A stretch of DNA of 64,000 nt from Galbitalea sp036271875 (GTDB lineage: Bacteria; Actinomycetota; Actinomycetes; Actinomycetales; Microbacteriaceae). Shown piece by piece: positions 8,171-17,107 of this stretch. The stretch covers positions 124,001 through 188,000 of the forward strand of contig DATAZU010000015.1 of the NCBI GenBank assembly GCA_036271875.1, written 5' to 3'. The notes beneath the pieces were generated by a model. It ran no database searches, was not told where the DNA came from, and saw only the letters and a program-made list of their open reading frames with translations. The translations under genes were made by a program, and so were the position numbers. Each line of letters starts with the position of its first letter. Position 1 is the first letter of the stretch.

Positions 8171-8953
8171 GTGACGTCGAATACGTCTTCGTCGGTATCG
8201 GGCCCTTCGAAAGCCTCAGGCACCGGCAAAAACCCCGAGATCACGCCCATCTGGCGCCTTCTCGCGTCCCTCGTCATCCCGCTGATGGGCATCCTGTCGA
8301 AGCTCACGATCCTCGACGGGGACAAGGCTCCGAAGACCGGCGCGTTTGTTCTGACCCCAAACCACTACAGCGAGATCGACCCGCTCGTACTCGGCGTCGC
8401 CATGTGGAAGGTCGGCCGGATGCCGCGCTTCCTAGCCAAGGCATCCCTGTTCCGCATCCCGGTGTTCGGGGCCATCCTTCGTGCCAGCAACCAGGTTCCC
8501 GTCGAGCGAGCGGGCGCGGCCCGCGGCTCGGATCCACTCGCGGCCGCACGGCAGATCACCGAGCACGGCCTCGCGGTCATCATCTACCCCGAGGGCACTC
8601 TCACTCGCGAGCCTGACCTGTGGCCGATGCGCGGCAAGCTCGGCGCCGTTCGGATGGCGCTGGATGCCGACATCCCGATCATCCCGGTCGCCCACTGGGG
8701 TACGCAGCTCGTGCTGCCGCGCTACGGCAAACTGAGCCTGTTCCCGCGTAAGAAAATCATGGTCAAGTACGGAGATCCCGTTGATCTCTCCGGGTTTCGA
8801 GACAAACCGCGCACGACCAAGAATCTCGGCGAAGCGACGGAGCTCGTGATGGCGGCCATCACCGAACTGCTCGAGGGCCTGCGCGGAGAGAAGGCTCCGG
8901 CAGAGCGCTGGGACCCGGCAGTCCACCATCAGGCCGATACGGGCAAGCTGTGA
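8171..8953 (+). CDS. plsC: 1-acyl-sn-glycerol-3-phosphate acyltransferase family protein
   Basis: Acylates lysophosphatidate or a related acceptor in phospholipid synthesis at the membrane. 260 residues, GTG start 9 bases after murA. The catalytic NHxxxxD box is NHYSEID, the acceptor-binding block is PVERAG, and the YPEGTLT motif follows. A hydrophobic stretch near residues 30-50 (LLASLVIPLMGILSKL) probably anchors the protein. The stop overlaps the GTG of gpsA (GTGA), and gpsA makes glycerol-3-phosphate, so the pair fits phospholipid supply. Exact acceptor specificity cannot be read from sequence. Confidence 0.9.
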   Translation: MTSNTSSSVSGPSKASGTGKNPEITPIWRLLASLVIPLMGILSKLTILDGDKAPKTGAFVLTPNHYSEIDPLVLGVAMWKVGRMPRFLAKASLFRIPVFGAILRASNQVPVERAGAARGSDPLAAARQITEHGLAVIIYPEGTLTREPDLWPMRGKLGAVRMALDADIPIIPVAHWGTQLVLPRYGKLSLFPRKKIMVKYGDPVDLSGFRDKPRTTKNLGEATELVMAAITELLEGLRGEKAPAERWDPAVHHQADTGKL

Positions 8954-9948
8954 CTCGCGTCGCGGTGCTCGGGGCCGGCTCCTGGGGCACGACCTTTGCC
9001 AAGATCCTCGCGGATGGCGGCGCCGAAACCGTCCTCTGGGCTCGGCGCCCCGAGCTCGCCCGCGAGATCTCGGAGTCGAAGCGCAACAGCGACTACCTTC
9101 CGCGAATCAATCTGCCGCGATCCCTGCAGGCGAGCTCCGATCTCGCCGCCGTGCTCGATGGCGCCGAACAGGTATACATCTCGGTCCCCAGCCAATCGCT
9201 GCGGGAGAACCTCACGGTCGTGCGCGACCTCCTTCCGGACGACTGCGTCGTGGTATCGCTCATGAAGGGCGTCGAAAAAGGCACGCGGTTCCGGATGAGC
9301 GAGGTCATTTACCAGGAACTCGGCCTCGAACCGGCGCGCGTCGCTGTGGCATCCGGTCCCAATCTTGCTCTCGAGATCGCGCGCGAACAGCCGACCGCGG
9401 CCGTGATCTCATCCGAGAGCCTCGACACGGCCACGGCAGTGGCGATGGTCGCGACCAATCCGTACTTCCGATCCTTCGTCAATACGGATGTGATCGGCAC
9501 CGAGTTTGGCGGCGTCCTGAAGAACCTCATCGCGGTCGCCATCGGGATCGTGGATGGCGTTGGGTACGGTGAAAATACCAAGGCCTCGATTATCACTCGC
9601 GGCCTCGCCGAGATGACCGACTTTTCCGTCGCATACGGCGCTCGGGCCGAGACGCTCTCGGGTCTCGCCGGGCTCGGCGACCTCATCGCGACCTGCGAGT
9701 CGGCGCTTTCGCGTAATAACACCGCTGGCCGATTGCTCGGGCAGGGCTACAGCTTCTCCGAGGTCATCAAACAGATGAACCAGACGGCTGAGGGGCTGTC
9801 GTCCGTGGCGCCCATCCTTGAGCTCGCGCTCGCCAAGGGGGTCGAGATGCCCATCGTGAGCCAGGTCGCCGAGGTGCTGGCCGGTACGCTGAATCCGAAA
9901 GACATCGCCCCCCATCTCACGACAGATCCGACGCCCCAGGGAGAATGA
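8950..9948 (+). CDS. gpsA: NAD(P)-dependent glycerol-3-phosphate dehydrogenase
   Basis: Reduces dihydroxyacetone phosphate to glycerol-3-phosphate for phospholipids. 332 residues. The Rossmann motif GAGSWGTTFAKIL lies at residues 7-19. Conserved KGVEKGT, SGPNLALEIA, and the catalytic-lysine region GVLKNLIAVAIGI are all present, as is the C-terminal Arg/Asn block SRNNTAGRLLGQG. The start overlaps plsC and the stop overlaps ddl, both by 4 bases. Confidence 0.97.
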   Translation: MTRVAVLGAGSWGTTFAKILADGGAETVLWARRPELAREISESKRNSDYLPRINLPRSLQASSDLAAVLDGAEQVYISVPSQSLRENLTVVRDLLPDDCVVVSLMKGVEKGTRFRMSEVIYQELGLEPARVAVASGPNLALEIAREQPTAAVISSESLDTATAVAMVATNPYFRSFVNTDVIGTEFGGVLKNLIAVAIGIVDGVGYGENTKASIITRGLAEMTDFSVAYGARAETLSGLAGLGDLIATCESALSRNNTAGRLLGQGYSFSEVIKQMNQTAEGLSSVAPILELALAKGVEMPIVSQVAEVLAGTLNPKDIAPHLTTDPTPQGE

Positions 9949-11042
9949 CCGTGGCCAAGCTGACCGTCGCCATCCTGTTCGGCGGCCGGTCGTCTGAGCA
10001 CACCATCAGTTGTGCGACGGCGGGCGGGGTGCTCGAGGCAATCGATCGCTCCAGGTACGACGTGATTCCGATCGGCATCACGCGCGAGGGCGCGTTCACG
10101 CTCGAGGACGACGACGCATCGAAATTCCTGCTCAATCCCGACAACATGCCGGAGATCGAGGACAACGGCACGCGCATCCTGTGGCCGCAGTCAACGACAA
10201 CCAGGGAATTGCGATACCTGGATGCCGCAGGCGTTGTGCATTCACTCGGTGATGTCGATGTCGTCTTCCCGATCTTGCACGGCCGCTGGGGAGAGGATGG
10301 CACGCTGCAGGGCATGCTGGAACTCGCCGGCATCCCGTATGTCGGTGACGGCGTGCTCGCCTCTGCGCTGGGGATGGACAAGCACTTCGCGAAGATCGTG
10401 TTCGCTGCCGCCGGCATTCCGGTCGCGCGTGGCATCACGGTCACGGCGAGCGAATGGGATGCGAGCCCGGCAGGCATCGCCGAGCTGGTCGAGCCGCTCG
10501 GCTGGCCGGTCTTCGTGAAGCCGGCGCGGGCGGGATCGAGCGTCGGGGTTACCAAGATCCATTCCGCGAACGAGCTCGAGAAGGGCCTGGCGATCGGATT
10601 CGAAGAGGACGACAAGGTCCTCATCGAAGCAGCCGTCATCGGTCGTGAGATCGAGTGCGGCGTTCTCGCGGGTCGCGGTGGGGGGCCGACGCGGGTCTCG
10701 CTTGCGGGTGAAATCGTGATGACCGGGCGCGAGTTCTACGATTTTTCGGCCAAATACCTCGATGAGTCCGGCGCGGACGTCGTTTGCCCAACGAATCTCA
10801 CGGATGCCGAAGCCGCGTCGATCCGGGACCTCGCCGCACGCGCATTTGACGCGATTGGTGGTTCCGGCCTCGCGCGCGCCGATTTCTTCCTGACCGAGTC
10901 GGGCTTTGTCATTAACGAGCTCAACACGATGCCGGGGTTCACGCCCATCTCAATGTTCCCGAAGTGCTGGCTGGCATCCGGGATGAGCTATCCAGAGTTG
11001 ATCGACGAGCTGATCCTGCTCGGCCTCGAAGCCGCGCGCTAG
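9945..11042 (+). CDS. ddl: D-alanine--D-alanine ligase
   Basis: ATP-grasp enzyme that makes the D-Ala-D-Ala end of the peptidoglycan stem. 365 residues. Visible signatures: LFGGRSSEHTISCATAGG at the N-terminus, ILHGRWGEDGTLQGMLELAG, VKPARAGSSVGVTK for ATP binding, and FVINELNTMPGFT for metal binding. ATG overlaps the gpsA stop; a GTG two codons later is a minor alternative. Its TAG shares the palindrome CTAG with the stop of the convergent lipoprotein gene. Confidence 0.97.
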   Translation: MTVAKLTVAILFGGRSSEHTISCATAGGVLEAIDRSRYDVIPIGITREGAFTLEDDDASKFLLNPDNMPEIEDNGTRILWPQSTTTRELRYLDAAGVVHSLGDVDVVFPILHGRWGEDGTLQGMLELAGIPYVGDGVLASALGMDKHFAKIVFAAAGIPVARGITVTASEWDASPAGIAELVEPLGWPVFVKPARAGSSVGVTKIHSANELEKGLAIGFEEDDKVLIEAAVIGREIECGVLAGRGGGPTRVSLAGEIVMTGREFYDFSAKYLDESGADVVCPTNLTDAEAASIRDLAARAFDAIGGSGLARADFFLTESGFVINELNTMPGFTPISMFPKCWLASGMSYPELIDELILLGLEAAR

Positions 11043-11575
11043 GGCGTCGGGGTCGTCGTCGGTACCGGTGTCGTGTTGACCGGCTCGCCGTCCTGAAGGA
11101 TCTCGATCGGAGCAACGCAGTGATGCTTCTGCGGAATCTGGGCGACGGCGAGCGAGAGGTCCGTAAGAGCCTGGTTGCCGTCCGCCTTGACATTGCTTGA
11201 GTCAACTGTGACCGCGACAGCCGGATTTCGTCCGTAGGTCGTGAAGACGAAGACCTCGTGCGCGTCGGCCTTGCGAAGCCAGTCGATGCCGTTCACCGTG
11301 ACGCACGGTGTGGTCGTAGCATCCGGTACAGGAACACCGCAGCGCAGCAGGATGCTCGCGGGAGTTCCCCACGCCGCCGTGCCCTGGCTGTCGGTTACCC
11401 GGGTACCGAGCGTCGAGACGCTCTGCGTATTCAGTTCCAGATAGGCGATGACCTTCGCACACCGGGGATTCGTTCCATCGGCCGCCGCCGAATAGTGCAC
11501 CGTCGGTGCGCATCCGGTGAGCACAGCGGCGGTGACCGCGGCCAGTGCTGCAGCCACCGCGAGCTTCGCTTTCAT
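11039..11575 (-). CDS. DUF3515-type lipoprotein
   Basis: 178 residues from ATG 11575. A signal peptide with lipobox (AAVLTGCAPT, Cys at residue 21) predicts a lipoprotein facing outward. The frame is open further upstream, but MKAKLAVAAALAAVTAA is a textbook signal start. The body has paired cysteines (NPRCAKV, LLRCGVP, TPCVTV, KHHCVAP) and the IDWLRKADAHEVFVFTTYGRNPAVAV block typical of the actinobacterial DUF3515 family, whose genes commonly sit near ddl and thiL. Function unknown. Ends in a Thr/Pro tail. Confidence 0.8.
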   Translation of the reverse strand: MKAKLAVAAALAAVTAAVLTGCAPTVHYSAAADGTNPRCAKVIAYLELNTQSVSTLGTRVTDSQGTAAWGTPASILLRCGVPVPDATTTPCVTVNGIDWLRKADAHEVFVFTTYGRNPAVAVTVDSSNVKADGNQALTDLSLAVAQIPQKHHCVAPIEILQDGEPVNTTPVPTTTPTP

Positions 11576-11585
11576 CGCGTTCAGG

Positions 11586-12497
11586 CTAGTCGAGCGGAAT
11601 GGGAACGGGCTGAGCCATAAGCTCCGCGTTGGCGCGACGACTGGTCCGCCACCAGACCAGGAGCCCGACGACTCCAATGACGAGCAGCATGCCTTGGTCG
11701 GCGAAGAATGCCGCGGAACTCGACCTCAGGATCGAGGTCCAGAGCGGCGCCGAGAAGTCCCACAGATCGTGCAGTGCTGCGACCATGAGATAGGAGCCGA
11801 CGATCCGCCGGGTGATCCGCAGCCGATTGCCGCGGTAGCCGGCGTACACGGCAGCCGCGAGGATGCCCGTCCAGACCGGATGCCCGAACATGGTTGTGAT
11901 TGCCCGCAGGCCCTGGTTCTCGGTGAGATGAAGCACCGCGTCGCTCCCGAGGGGGGTGCTGAGAAGCGTTCCGAACGCGTACAGGGTGTTTTCAAACGCC
12001 GCGAAGCCGAAGCCGATGGCGCCGCCGATGAAGAGGCCGACCCGAGCGTTCTTCACGGGAATCCACCGCGCCACGATCACGACGACCACGATCTTGCAGA
12101 ACTCCTCGACCGGGCCGACGAGAAATCCATTCAGGGGCGTGTGACTGATCAGCGCGTCGGGGAAGTCGGTGAGCACCGCCCCGAGAAATCCACCGACCAG
12201 CGCGATGACGACCAGAAGTGACGGCGAGATCTCATCCGCCGGGCGGAGCCGATAACACATGGTGTAAAGAAAGGCGGCCGAGGTAGCGAATCCGCCGACA
12301 AGGAAGACGTAGATGAACACCCTCTCGTTTTGCAGGCCGACCGCGAGGACGAAGAGGGTCGCAGCCCAGACCACGACGAACGCCGCGAACACAATCCAGC
12401 CGCCGTGACGACCGAGCCATTTCCATCGACGTGGTCGCCGCTCATGGCCTTCCGGCAGTAAGTCGACGGGAACCGGGACGACGGGCTCGCCTGACAT
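11586..12497 (-). CDS. PrsW-family glutamic intramembrane protease
   Basis: 303 residues from ATG 12497; a GTG eight codons upstream (12521) is possible. About eight membrane segments. Family hallmarks are present: the EExxK-type motif (VGPVEEFCK), the FAAFEN motif (GFGFAAFENTLYAFGTLL), and downstream His residues (FGHPVWTG, ALHDLWDF). PrsW in Bacillus cuts anti-sigma factors; the substrate here is unknown. Leftward, 10 bases upstream of the DUF3515 lipoprotein gene, so the two may be co-transcribed. Diverges from thiL. Confidence 0.85.
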   Translation of the reverse strand: MSGEPVVPVPVDLLPEGHERRPRRWKWLGRHGGWIVFAAFVVVWAATLFVLAVGLQNERVFIYVFLVGGFATSAAFLYTMCYRLRPADEISPSLLVVIALVGGFLGAVLTDFPDALISHTPLNGFLVGPVEEFCKIVVVVIVARWIPVKNARVGLFIGGAIGFGFAAFENTLYAFGTLLSTPLGSDAVLHLTENQGLRAITTMFGHPVWTGILAAAVYAGYRGNRLRITRRIVGSYLMVAALHDLWDFSAPLWTSILRSSSAAFFADQGMLLVIGVVGLLVWWRTSRRANAELMAQPVPIPLD

Positions 12498-12572
12498 CGC
12501 GGGCGGACGTGATTCGGACACAGCTGAAAGCCTAGAGCGCGGTCGCGTCGAGACCCAGCTACCGTGGGAGCC

Positions 12573-13544
12573 ATGACGGAAGCCGAGACGCTTGGCAGTG
12601 TCGGCGAGCCCGCCGTGCTCGCGCGCATCTTCCCCCGGCTGCCCGCGGCGTCGGCCGCACTCGTCGGCCCGGGCGACGACGCGGCGGTTCTTAGTGCGCC
12701 GGACGGTCGCTACGTTGTGACGACAGACATGATGATCCACGGTCCCGACTTCCGGCTGGCCTGGTCGAGCCCGCACGATCTCGGCTGGAAGGCCGCAGCA
12801 TCCAACCTCGCGGATGTAGCGGCGATGGGGGCCGTGCCGACCGCTCTGGTGGTTGCTCTGGCCGCGCCGCGGTCGACGCCTGTTGCGTTTCTCGAGGGAT
12901 TCGCGGATGGACTTCGCGACGGATGCGCCGCCATGGCTCCGGGCTGCGGCGTTGTCGGAGGCGACCTGTCCGTTTCGCCCACCCTGACGATCGCGGTGAC
13001 CGCATTTGGAAACCTGGAGGGGCGGACTCCCGTACTGCGATCGGGTGCCGCCGTGGGGGACATCGTTGCCGTCTCCGGAGTGCTGGGGCTCGCTGGCGCG
13101 GGTATTCGGATGTTGTTCGAGTCCGCGATGTCGAAAGGTGCGCCGGATGCGGAAGCTGTGGCGGGCCTGCGCGCGGAGCATCCGGAGATCGTGGCTCAGT
13201 TAGCGCCGACGCCCCCGATAGGTGACGGGCGACTGGCCGCGATCGCGGGCGCGACGGCGATGATCGATCTGAGCGATGGTCTTGCCATGGATGCGCGACG
13301 AGTGGCGGCCGCGAGCGGGGTGGGGATTGACCTGTCGCGCGCCGCCGTCGGTTCGGAAGCGGCGCTCGGCGGCGGCGAGGACCACTCGTTGCTGGCAACC
13401 TTCCCGGCCGGAACGGCGTTGCCAAGCGGTTTTCGTCCCGTCGGACGCGTGATCCAAGGGTCAGGCGTGCTAGTCGACGGGGTCGCGTATGGAGCTCGCG
13501 GAGGCTGGGACCCCTACGAGGGCTGGGATGGAGGCCTGGGATGA
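12573..13544 (+). CDS. thiL: Thiamine-monophosphate kinase
   Basis: Phosphorylates thiamine monophosphate to the diphosphate cofactor. 323 residues from ATG 12573; a GTG three codons earlier is an alternative. Motifs: VGPGDDAAVL, VVTTDMMIHGPDFRL, WKAAASNLADVAAMGA (Mg/ATP binding), VVGGDLS, and MIDLSDGLAMDARR. The C-terminal GGGEDHSLLATF fits the family. The stop overlaps the ArsR gene by 4 bases. Confidence 0.95.
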   Translation: MTEAETLGSVGEPAVLARIFPRLPAASAALVGPGDDAAVLSAPDGRYVVTTDMMIHGPDFRLAWSSPHDLGWKAAASNLADVAAMGAVPTALVVALAAPRSTPVAFLEGFADGLRDGCAAMAPGCGVVGGDLSVSPTLTIAVTAFGNLEGRTPVLRSGAAVGDIVAVSGVLGLAGAGIRMLFESAMSKGAPDAEAVAGLRAEHPEIVAQLAPTPPIGDGRLAAIAGATAMIDLSDGLAMDARRVAAASGVGIDLSRAAVGSEAALGGGEDHSLLATFPAGTALPSGFRPVGRVIQGSGVLVDGVAYGARGGWDPYEGWDGGLG

Positions 13545-13810
13545 GTCCGAACCATTTGGCAGATCCCGACATTTTCGCCGTGCTTGGCGATGCCCGGCGG
13601 CGCAGGATTCTCGAGCTGCTCGCGGCCGGAGAGAAGTCCGTTGGCGCGCTAACGACCGAGCTCGGGATTGCCCAGCCGTCGGTAACACAGCACCTGACGG
13701 CGCTGCGGGAAGTCGGGCTCGTGACATCCGAGAAGCGCGGAACCAGTTCGATCTACACGCTCGTGCGTGAACCGCTCGACGCGGTAGTCGACTGGGTGCG
13801 CGCGCTTTAG
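13541..13810 (+). CDS. ArsR-type winged-helix regulator
   Basis: 89 residues. Winged helix-turn-helix: DARRRRILELLAAGEKS, then the recognition region ELGIAQPSVTQHLTALREVGLV and the wing EKRGTSSIYTL. The DNA-reading motif is well conserved. There is no metal-binding CxC pair, so a thiol or metal sensor role of the classical ArsR kind is not supported; it probably belongs to the broader HTH_20 group. Translationally coupled to thiL (ATGA). Target unknown. Confidence 0.85.
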   Translation: MSPNHLADPDIFAVLGDARRRRILELLAAGEKSVGALTTELGIAQPSVTQHLTALREVGLVTSEKRGTSSIYTLVREPLDAVVDWVRAL

Positions 13811-13817
13811 CCCTTGA

Positions 13818-14405
13818 TCAAGGAACGCCGACAATCTGAGGGTTCACAGACAGCCAGTAGAGCGCGGTGTCCCCGTAGTCTTTGCGGCGATCGAGAACGA
13901 GTCCGACGGGTAGTGACGGCGCCGGCGTGCGCGACGATCGTTCCAGGACGACCACGGCATCCGGCGCGAGTCTGGGCACGAGAGCCTCCAGGTTGTGCTC
14001 GACCTCGGAATTACCGAGTTCGTATGGTGGGTCGAGAAAAACGACATCCCAGAACTGGCGGGCGCCCGCCACGTACGCCTGTGATGGCGAGGAACTGACA
14101 TCCACCGTGATGGTTCGCCCCTTGGGAGCGGACTTCAGCACGTGTACGGCGTTCTTCCGACAGGTTGCTGCCGCGCGAGCGCTGTTGTCCACGAGCATCA
14201 CGGACGAGGCACCCCGGGATGCCGCCTCAAGGCCGAGCGCGCCGGAACCCGCATAGAGATCGAGTACTCGCGCGCCGGCCAGCGCATCTCGGGCCTGCAG
14301 GGCCGAGAAGATCGCCTCCCGGATCATGTCGCTCGTTGGACGTGTCCCGGCTGCCGGAACAGTCAAACTAAGGGACCCGGCAAAACCAGCGATGATCCGA
14401 GTCAT
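13818..14405 (-). CDS. rsmD: 16S rRNA (guanine966-N2)-methyltransferase
   Basis: 195 residues from ATG 14405. SAM-dependent methyltransferase of 16S rRNA in the small ribosomal subunit. Signatures: MTRIIAGFAGS, GTRPTSDMIREAIFSAL, the SAM loop LDLYAGSGALGLEAASRGA, and the catalytic VVFLDPPYELG. It ends 7 bases from the convergent ArsR gene. In many actinobacteria rsmD lies next to recG and coaD; here it is inverted relative to recG. Confidence 0.95.
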   Translation of the reverse strand: MTRIIAGFAGSLSLTVPAAGTRPTSDMIREAIFSALQARDALAGARVLDLYAGSGALGLEAASRGASSVMLVDNSARAAATCRKNAVHVLKSAPKGRTITVDVSSSPSQAYVAGARQFWDVVFLDPPYELGNSEVEHNLEALVPRLAPDAVVVLERSSRTPAPSLPVGLVLDRRKDYGDTALYWLSVNPQIVGVP

Positions 14406-14456
14406 GACTCCACTATGGCTCACGCACACCCGGGATGCTGGCAGCAGAATGAATGG

Positions 14457-14879
14457 ATGGTCACGATCGAACTCATCAAAGGCTCGGCTATTGATACGGC
14501 CTCGGCTGTTGCGCTCTATGCGTCCGTCGGTTGGAGCGTCTACACGAGAGATCGAGACAAACTCAGCCGGGCGCTGTCGGGATCGAGTTCGGTTGCCATC
14601 GCTGTAGACGGTGATGAACTCGTCGGGCTCGCACGAGTCGTGTCCGACGGCGCGTCGATCGCCTATCTGCAGGATGTGCTGGTCAAGCCCGCTGCGCAGC
14701 GCACGGGGCTCGGACGCCGTCTGGTCGAAAAGGTACTCGAACCACTCGGCGACGTTCGGCAGAAGGTCCTGCTCACGGACGACGAGCCCGGACAGAGAGC
14801 GTTCTACGAATCCATTGGGTTTAGCGAGACACGCGACTTCGGCGAGGGAACGCTTCGTGCGTTCGTGCGATTCGACTGA
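14457..14879 (+). CDS. GNAT acetyltransferase
   Basis: 140 residues from ATG 14457; the frame is open upstream but overlaps rsmD there. Acetyl-CoA-dependent N-acetyltransferase fold: ELVGLARVVSDGASIAYLQDVLVKP then the CoA-binding QRTGLGRRLVEKVL, and a C-terminal AFYESIGFSE. Resembles the short GNAT proteins with YIQDLLVHP-like motifs. Substrate unknown. Diverges from rsmD and precedes recG by 22 bases. Confidence 0.85.
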   Translation: MVTIELIKGSAIDTASAVALYASVGWSVYTRDRDKLSRALSGSSSVAIAVDGDELVGLARVVSDGASIAYLQDVLVKPAAQRTGLGRRLVEKVLEPLGDVRQKVLLTDDEPGQRAFYESIGFSETRDFGEGTLRAFVRFD

Positions 14880-14901
14880 CTGGAGTCACGGCTAACCTCG
14901 A

Positions 14902-17031
14902 ATGATGGACTCGTCTCTCGACAACAAGCTGAGCAACGTGCTCGGCGGCCGAACGGCGTCCGCATTCCAGAAGCACCTCGGGCTTGAGAGCGTCGGGGAC
15001 CTGCTCAGCTACTACCCGCGCCGCTACGCCAAGCGCGGCGAACTGACCGCACTAGCGAATCTCGAACTCGACACCAACGTCACAATCGTTGCCAGGGTCC
15101 TGTCCGTCAGTGAGCGCAGGATGAAGGCAAAGAACGGTTCGATCTTCGAGGCGACCATCACCGACGGCGACGGCATCCTCGCGCTGACCTTTTTCAACCA
15201 GTCGTTCCGTGCCAAGGAGTTGCTTCCGGGAGTCACCGGGATGTTCGCGGGCAAGGTCGGCCAGTACAAGGGGGTCCGTCAGCTCACCCACCCGGACTAC
15301 GAGTTGTTCGGTGAAACGGATGAGCGCGCCAGTCTGGTCGGATCGCCGGAAGCCGAGGACTGGGTCAAAAAACCCATCGCCATCTACCCGGCGACGGCGA
15401 CGATTCCGAGCTGGCAAATCGCGAAGGCGGTCGGCGTCATTCTGGACACGTTGCCGGTACTCGACGACCCGGTGCCGAGCGATGTGCGTGCCGAATATCA
15501 CCTCGTGTCCTTCGCCCGAGCGCTGCAGCTCATCCACCAGCCCGAGTCGGACGCCGACTGGCGGTCCGCTCGCAAGGCGCTCCGGTTTCAGGAGGCGTTC
15601 GTGCTGCAGTCGGCGCTGCTGCAGCAGCGTGAGCAGCTGCGCTCGACCCCGACGACAAAGCGGCTGCCGGGCAAGCTGGCGGCCGAATTCGACGCGCAAA
15701 TGCCGTTTAGCCTGACCAATGACCAGAAGATCGTCGGCGAAGAGATCTTCATGGACCTATCCCGCGAATCGCCCATGAACCGCCTCATCCAGGGCGAGGT
15801 CGGGTCGGGCAAGACACTGGTCGCCCTCCGCGCGATGCTCGCCGTTGCCGACTCGGGAGGACAATCCGTCCTGCTCGCGCCAACCGAGGTCCTCGCATCC
15901 CAGCATCTTCGATCTATTGTGGCGACGCTCGGACCCGATCTGGCGGCGAGGCTTCGACCGACCCTGCTCACCGGTCAGCTCTCGACCGCCGAGCGGAAGA
16001 AGGCGCTGCTCGCGGCGGTGTCCGGCAGCTCGAGCATCGTCGTCGGAACCCACGCACTGCTCAGCGACAACGTCGGCTTCTACGATCTCGGACTCATCGT
16101 CGTGGATGAGCAGCACCGCTTTGGCGTTGAGCAGCGCGAGACTCTTCGCCAGAAGGGTGCGACTCCGCCACACGTGCTCGTGCTTACCGCCACGCCGATT
16201 CCCCGAACCGTTGCCATGACCGTGTTCGGCGATCTCGACATCTCGACGATCGTCGAACTCCCCGCGGGACGAACCCCGATCGAGAGTTTCGTCGTTCCCC
16301 TCGCGGAGAAACCGGGATGGGTCAGTCGGGTCTGGGAGCGAATTGCCGAGGAACTCGACAAGGGTCGACAGGCGTTCGTGGTCTGCCCTGCGATCGACGC
16401 GGAGACCGAGGACGGCCTCGGGGCAAACGTGGTCGAGATCACGGAATCCGTTCGAGCCAACCCGGTGCTCAGCGGCCGACGGATCGCATCCCTGCATGGC
16501 CGCATGCCGAGTGAAGCGAAGGATGCCGTGATGCGATCATTTGCCGCCGGCGAGATCGATGTCCTCGTCGCAACGACCGTCATCGAGGTCGGGGTGGATG
16601 TCCCGAACGCGTCTGTCATGGTTGTGCTCGATGCCGACCGATTTGGCGTCTCGCAGCTGCACCAGTTGCGTGGCCGTGTTGGTCGAGGAAGCGTGCCGGG
16701 GCTCTGCCTGTTTGTAACCCGGGCCGAGGAGGGCACCGTCGCTCGTGAACGAGTGGATGCGGTTGCCGCGACCCTCGACGGATTCGAACTCGCGCAGAAG
16801 GACCTCGAACTGCGGCAGGAGGGTGACGTGCTCAGCACCATCCAGTCGGGCGGAAGGTCGAGCCTTCGCCTGCTCCGTGTCGCCAAGGACGGCGAACTCA
16901 TTTCCGATGCCAGGATGCTGGCCGCCGGAGTCCTCGAACGCGATCCCACTCTCGCCGAGCATCCGGCGCTCGCCCAGGCCCTCACCCGCAGGTTGGATGA
17001 AACAGAGGCAGCCTTCCTCGCCAAGAACTAG
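14902..17031 (+). CDS. recG: ATP-dependent DNA helicase RecG
   Basis: 709 residues, normal length. Reverses stalled replication forks and branch-migrates Holliday junctions. Wedge/OB domain near residues 50-130 (YYPRRYAKRGEL), Walker A GEVGSGKT with Lys304, DEQH box at Asp402 (VVDEQHRFGVEQR), motif III LTATPIPRT, and helicase C-terminal motifs ASLHGRMPSEAKD, VATTVIEVGVDVPNAS and LHQLRGRVGRG. Start ATG 14902; the next codon is also ATG. Confidence 0.98.
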   Translation: MMDSSLDNKLSNVLGGRTASAFQKHLGLESVGDLLSYYPRRYAKRGELTALANLELDTNVTIVARVLSVSERRMKAKNGSIFEATITDGDGILALTFFNQSFRAKELLPGVTGMFAGKVGQYKGVRQLTHPDYELFGETDERASLVGSPEAEDWVKKPIAIYPATATIPSWQIAKAVGVILDTLPVLDDPVPSDVRAEYHLVSFARALQLIHQPESDADWRSARKALRFQEAFVLQSALLQQREQLRSTPTTKRLPGKLAAEFDAQMPFSLTNDQKIVGEEIFMDLSRESPMNRLIQGEVGSGKTLVALRAMLAVADSGGQSVLLAPTEVLASQHLRSIVATLGPDLAARLRPTLLTGQLSTAERKKALLAAVSGSSSIVVGTHALLSDNVGFYDLGLIVVDEQHRFGVEQRETLRQKGATPPHVLVLTATPIPRTVAMTVFGDLDISTIVELPAGRTPIESFVVPLAEKPGWVSRVWERIAEELDKGRQAFVVCPAIDAETEDGLGANVVEITESVRANPVLSGRRIASLHGRMPSEAKDAVMRSFAAGEIDVLVATTVIEVGVDVPNASVMVVLDADRFGVSQLHQLRGRVGRGSVPGLCLFVTRAEEGTVARERVDAVAATLDGFELAQKDLELRQEGDVLSTIQSGGRSSLRLLRVAKDGELISDARMLAAGVLERDPTLAEHPALAQALTRRLDETEAAFLAKN

Positions 17032-17107
17032 GCGCGACAGCTTGGCGCGTGAACGCTCTCAGTGTTTTGCGGCGCTGATACCATTTGAGCGACGAACGGG
17101 GGAGGAT

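Noticed and set aside
11586..13181. PrsW frame as a 531-residue protein
   Set aside because: The extra N-terminal part is antisense to thiL and lacks sense; the membrane protein begins at 12497.
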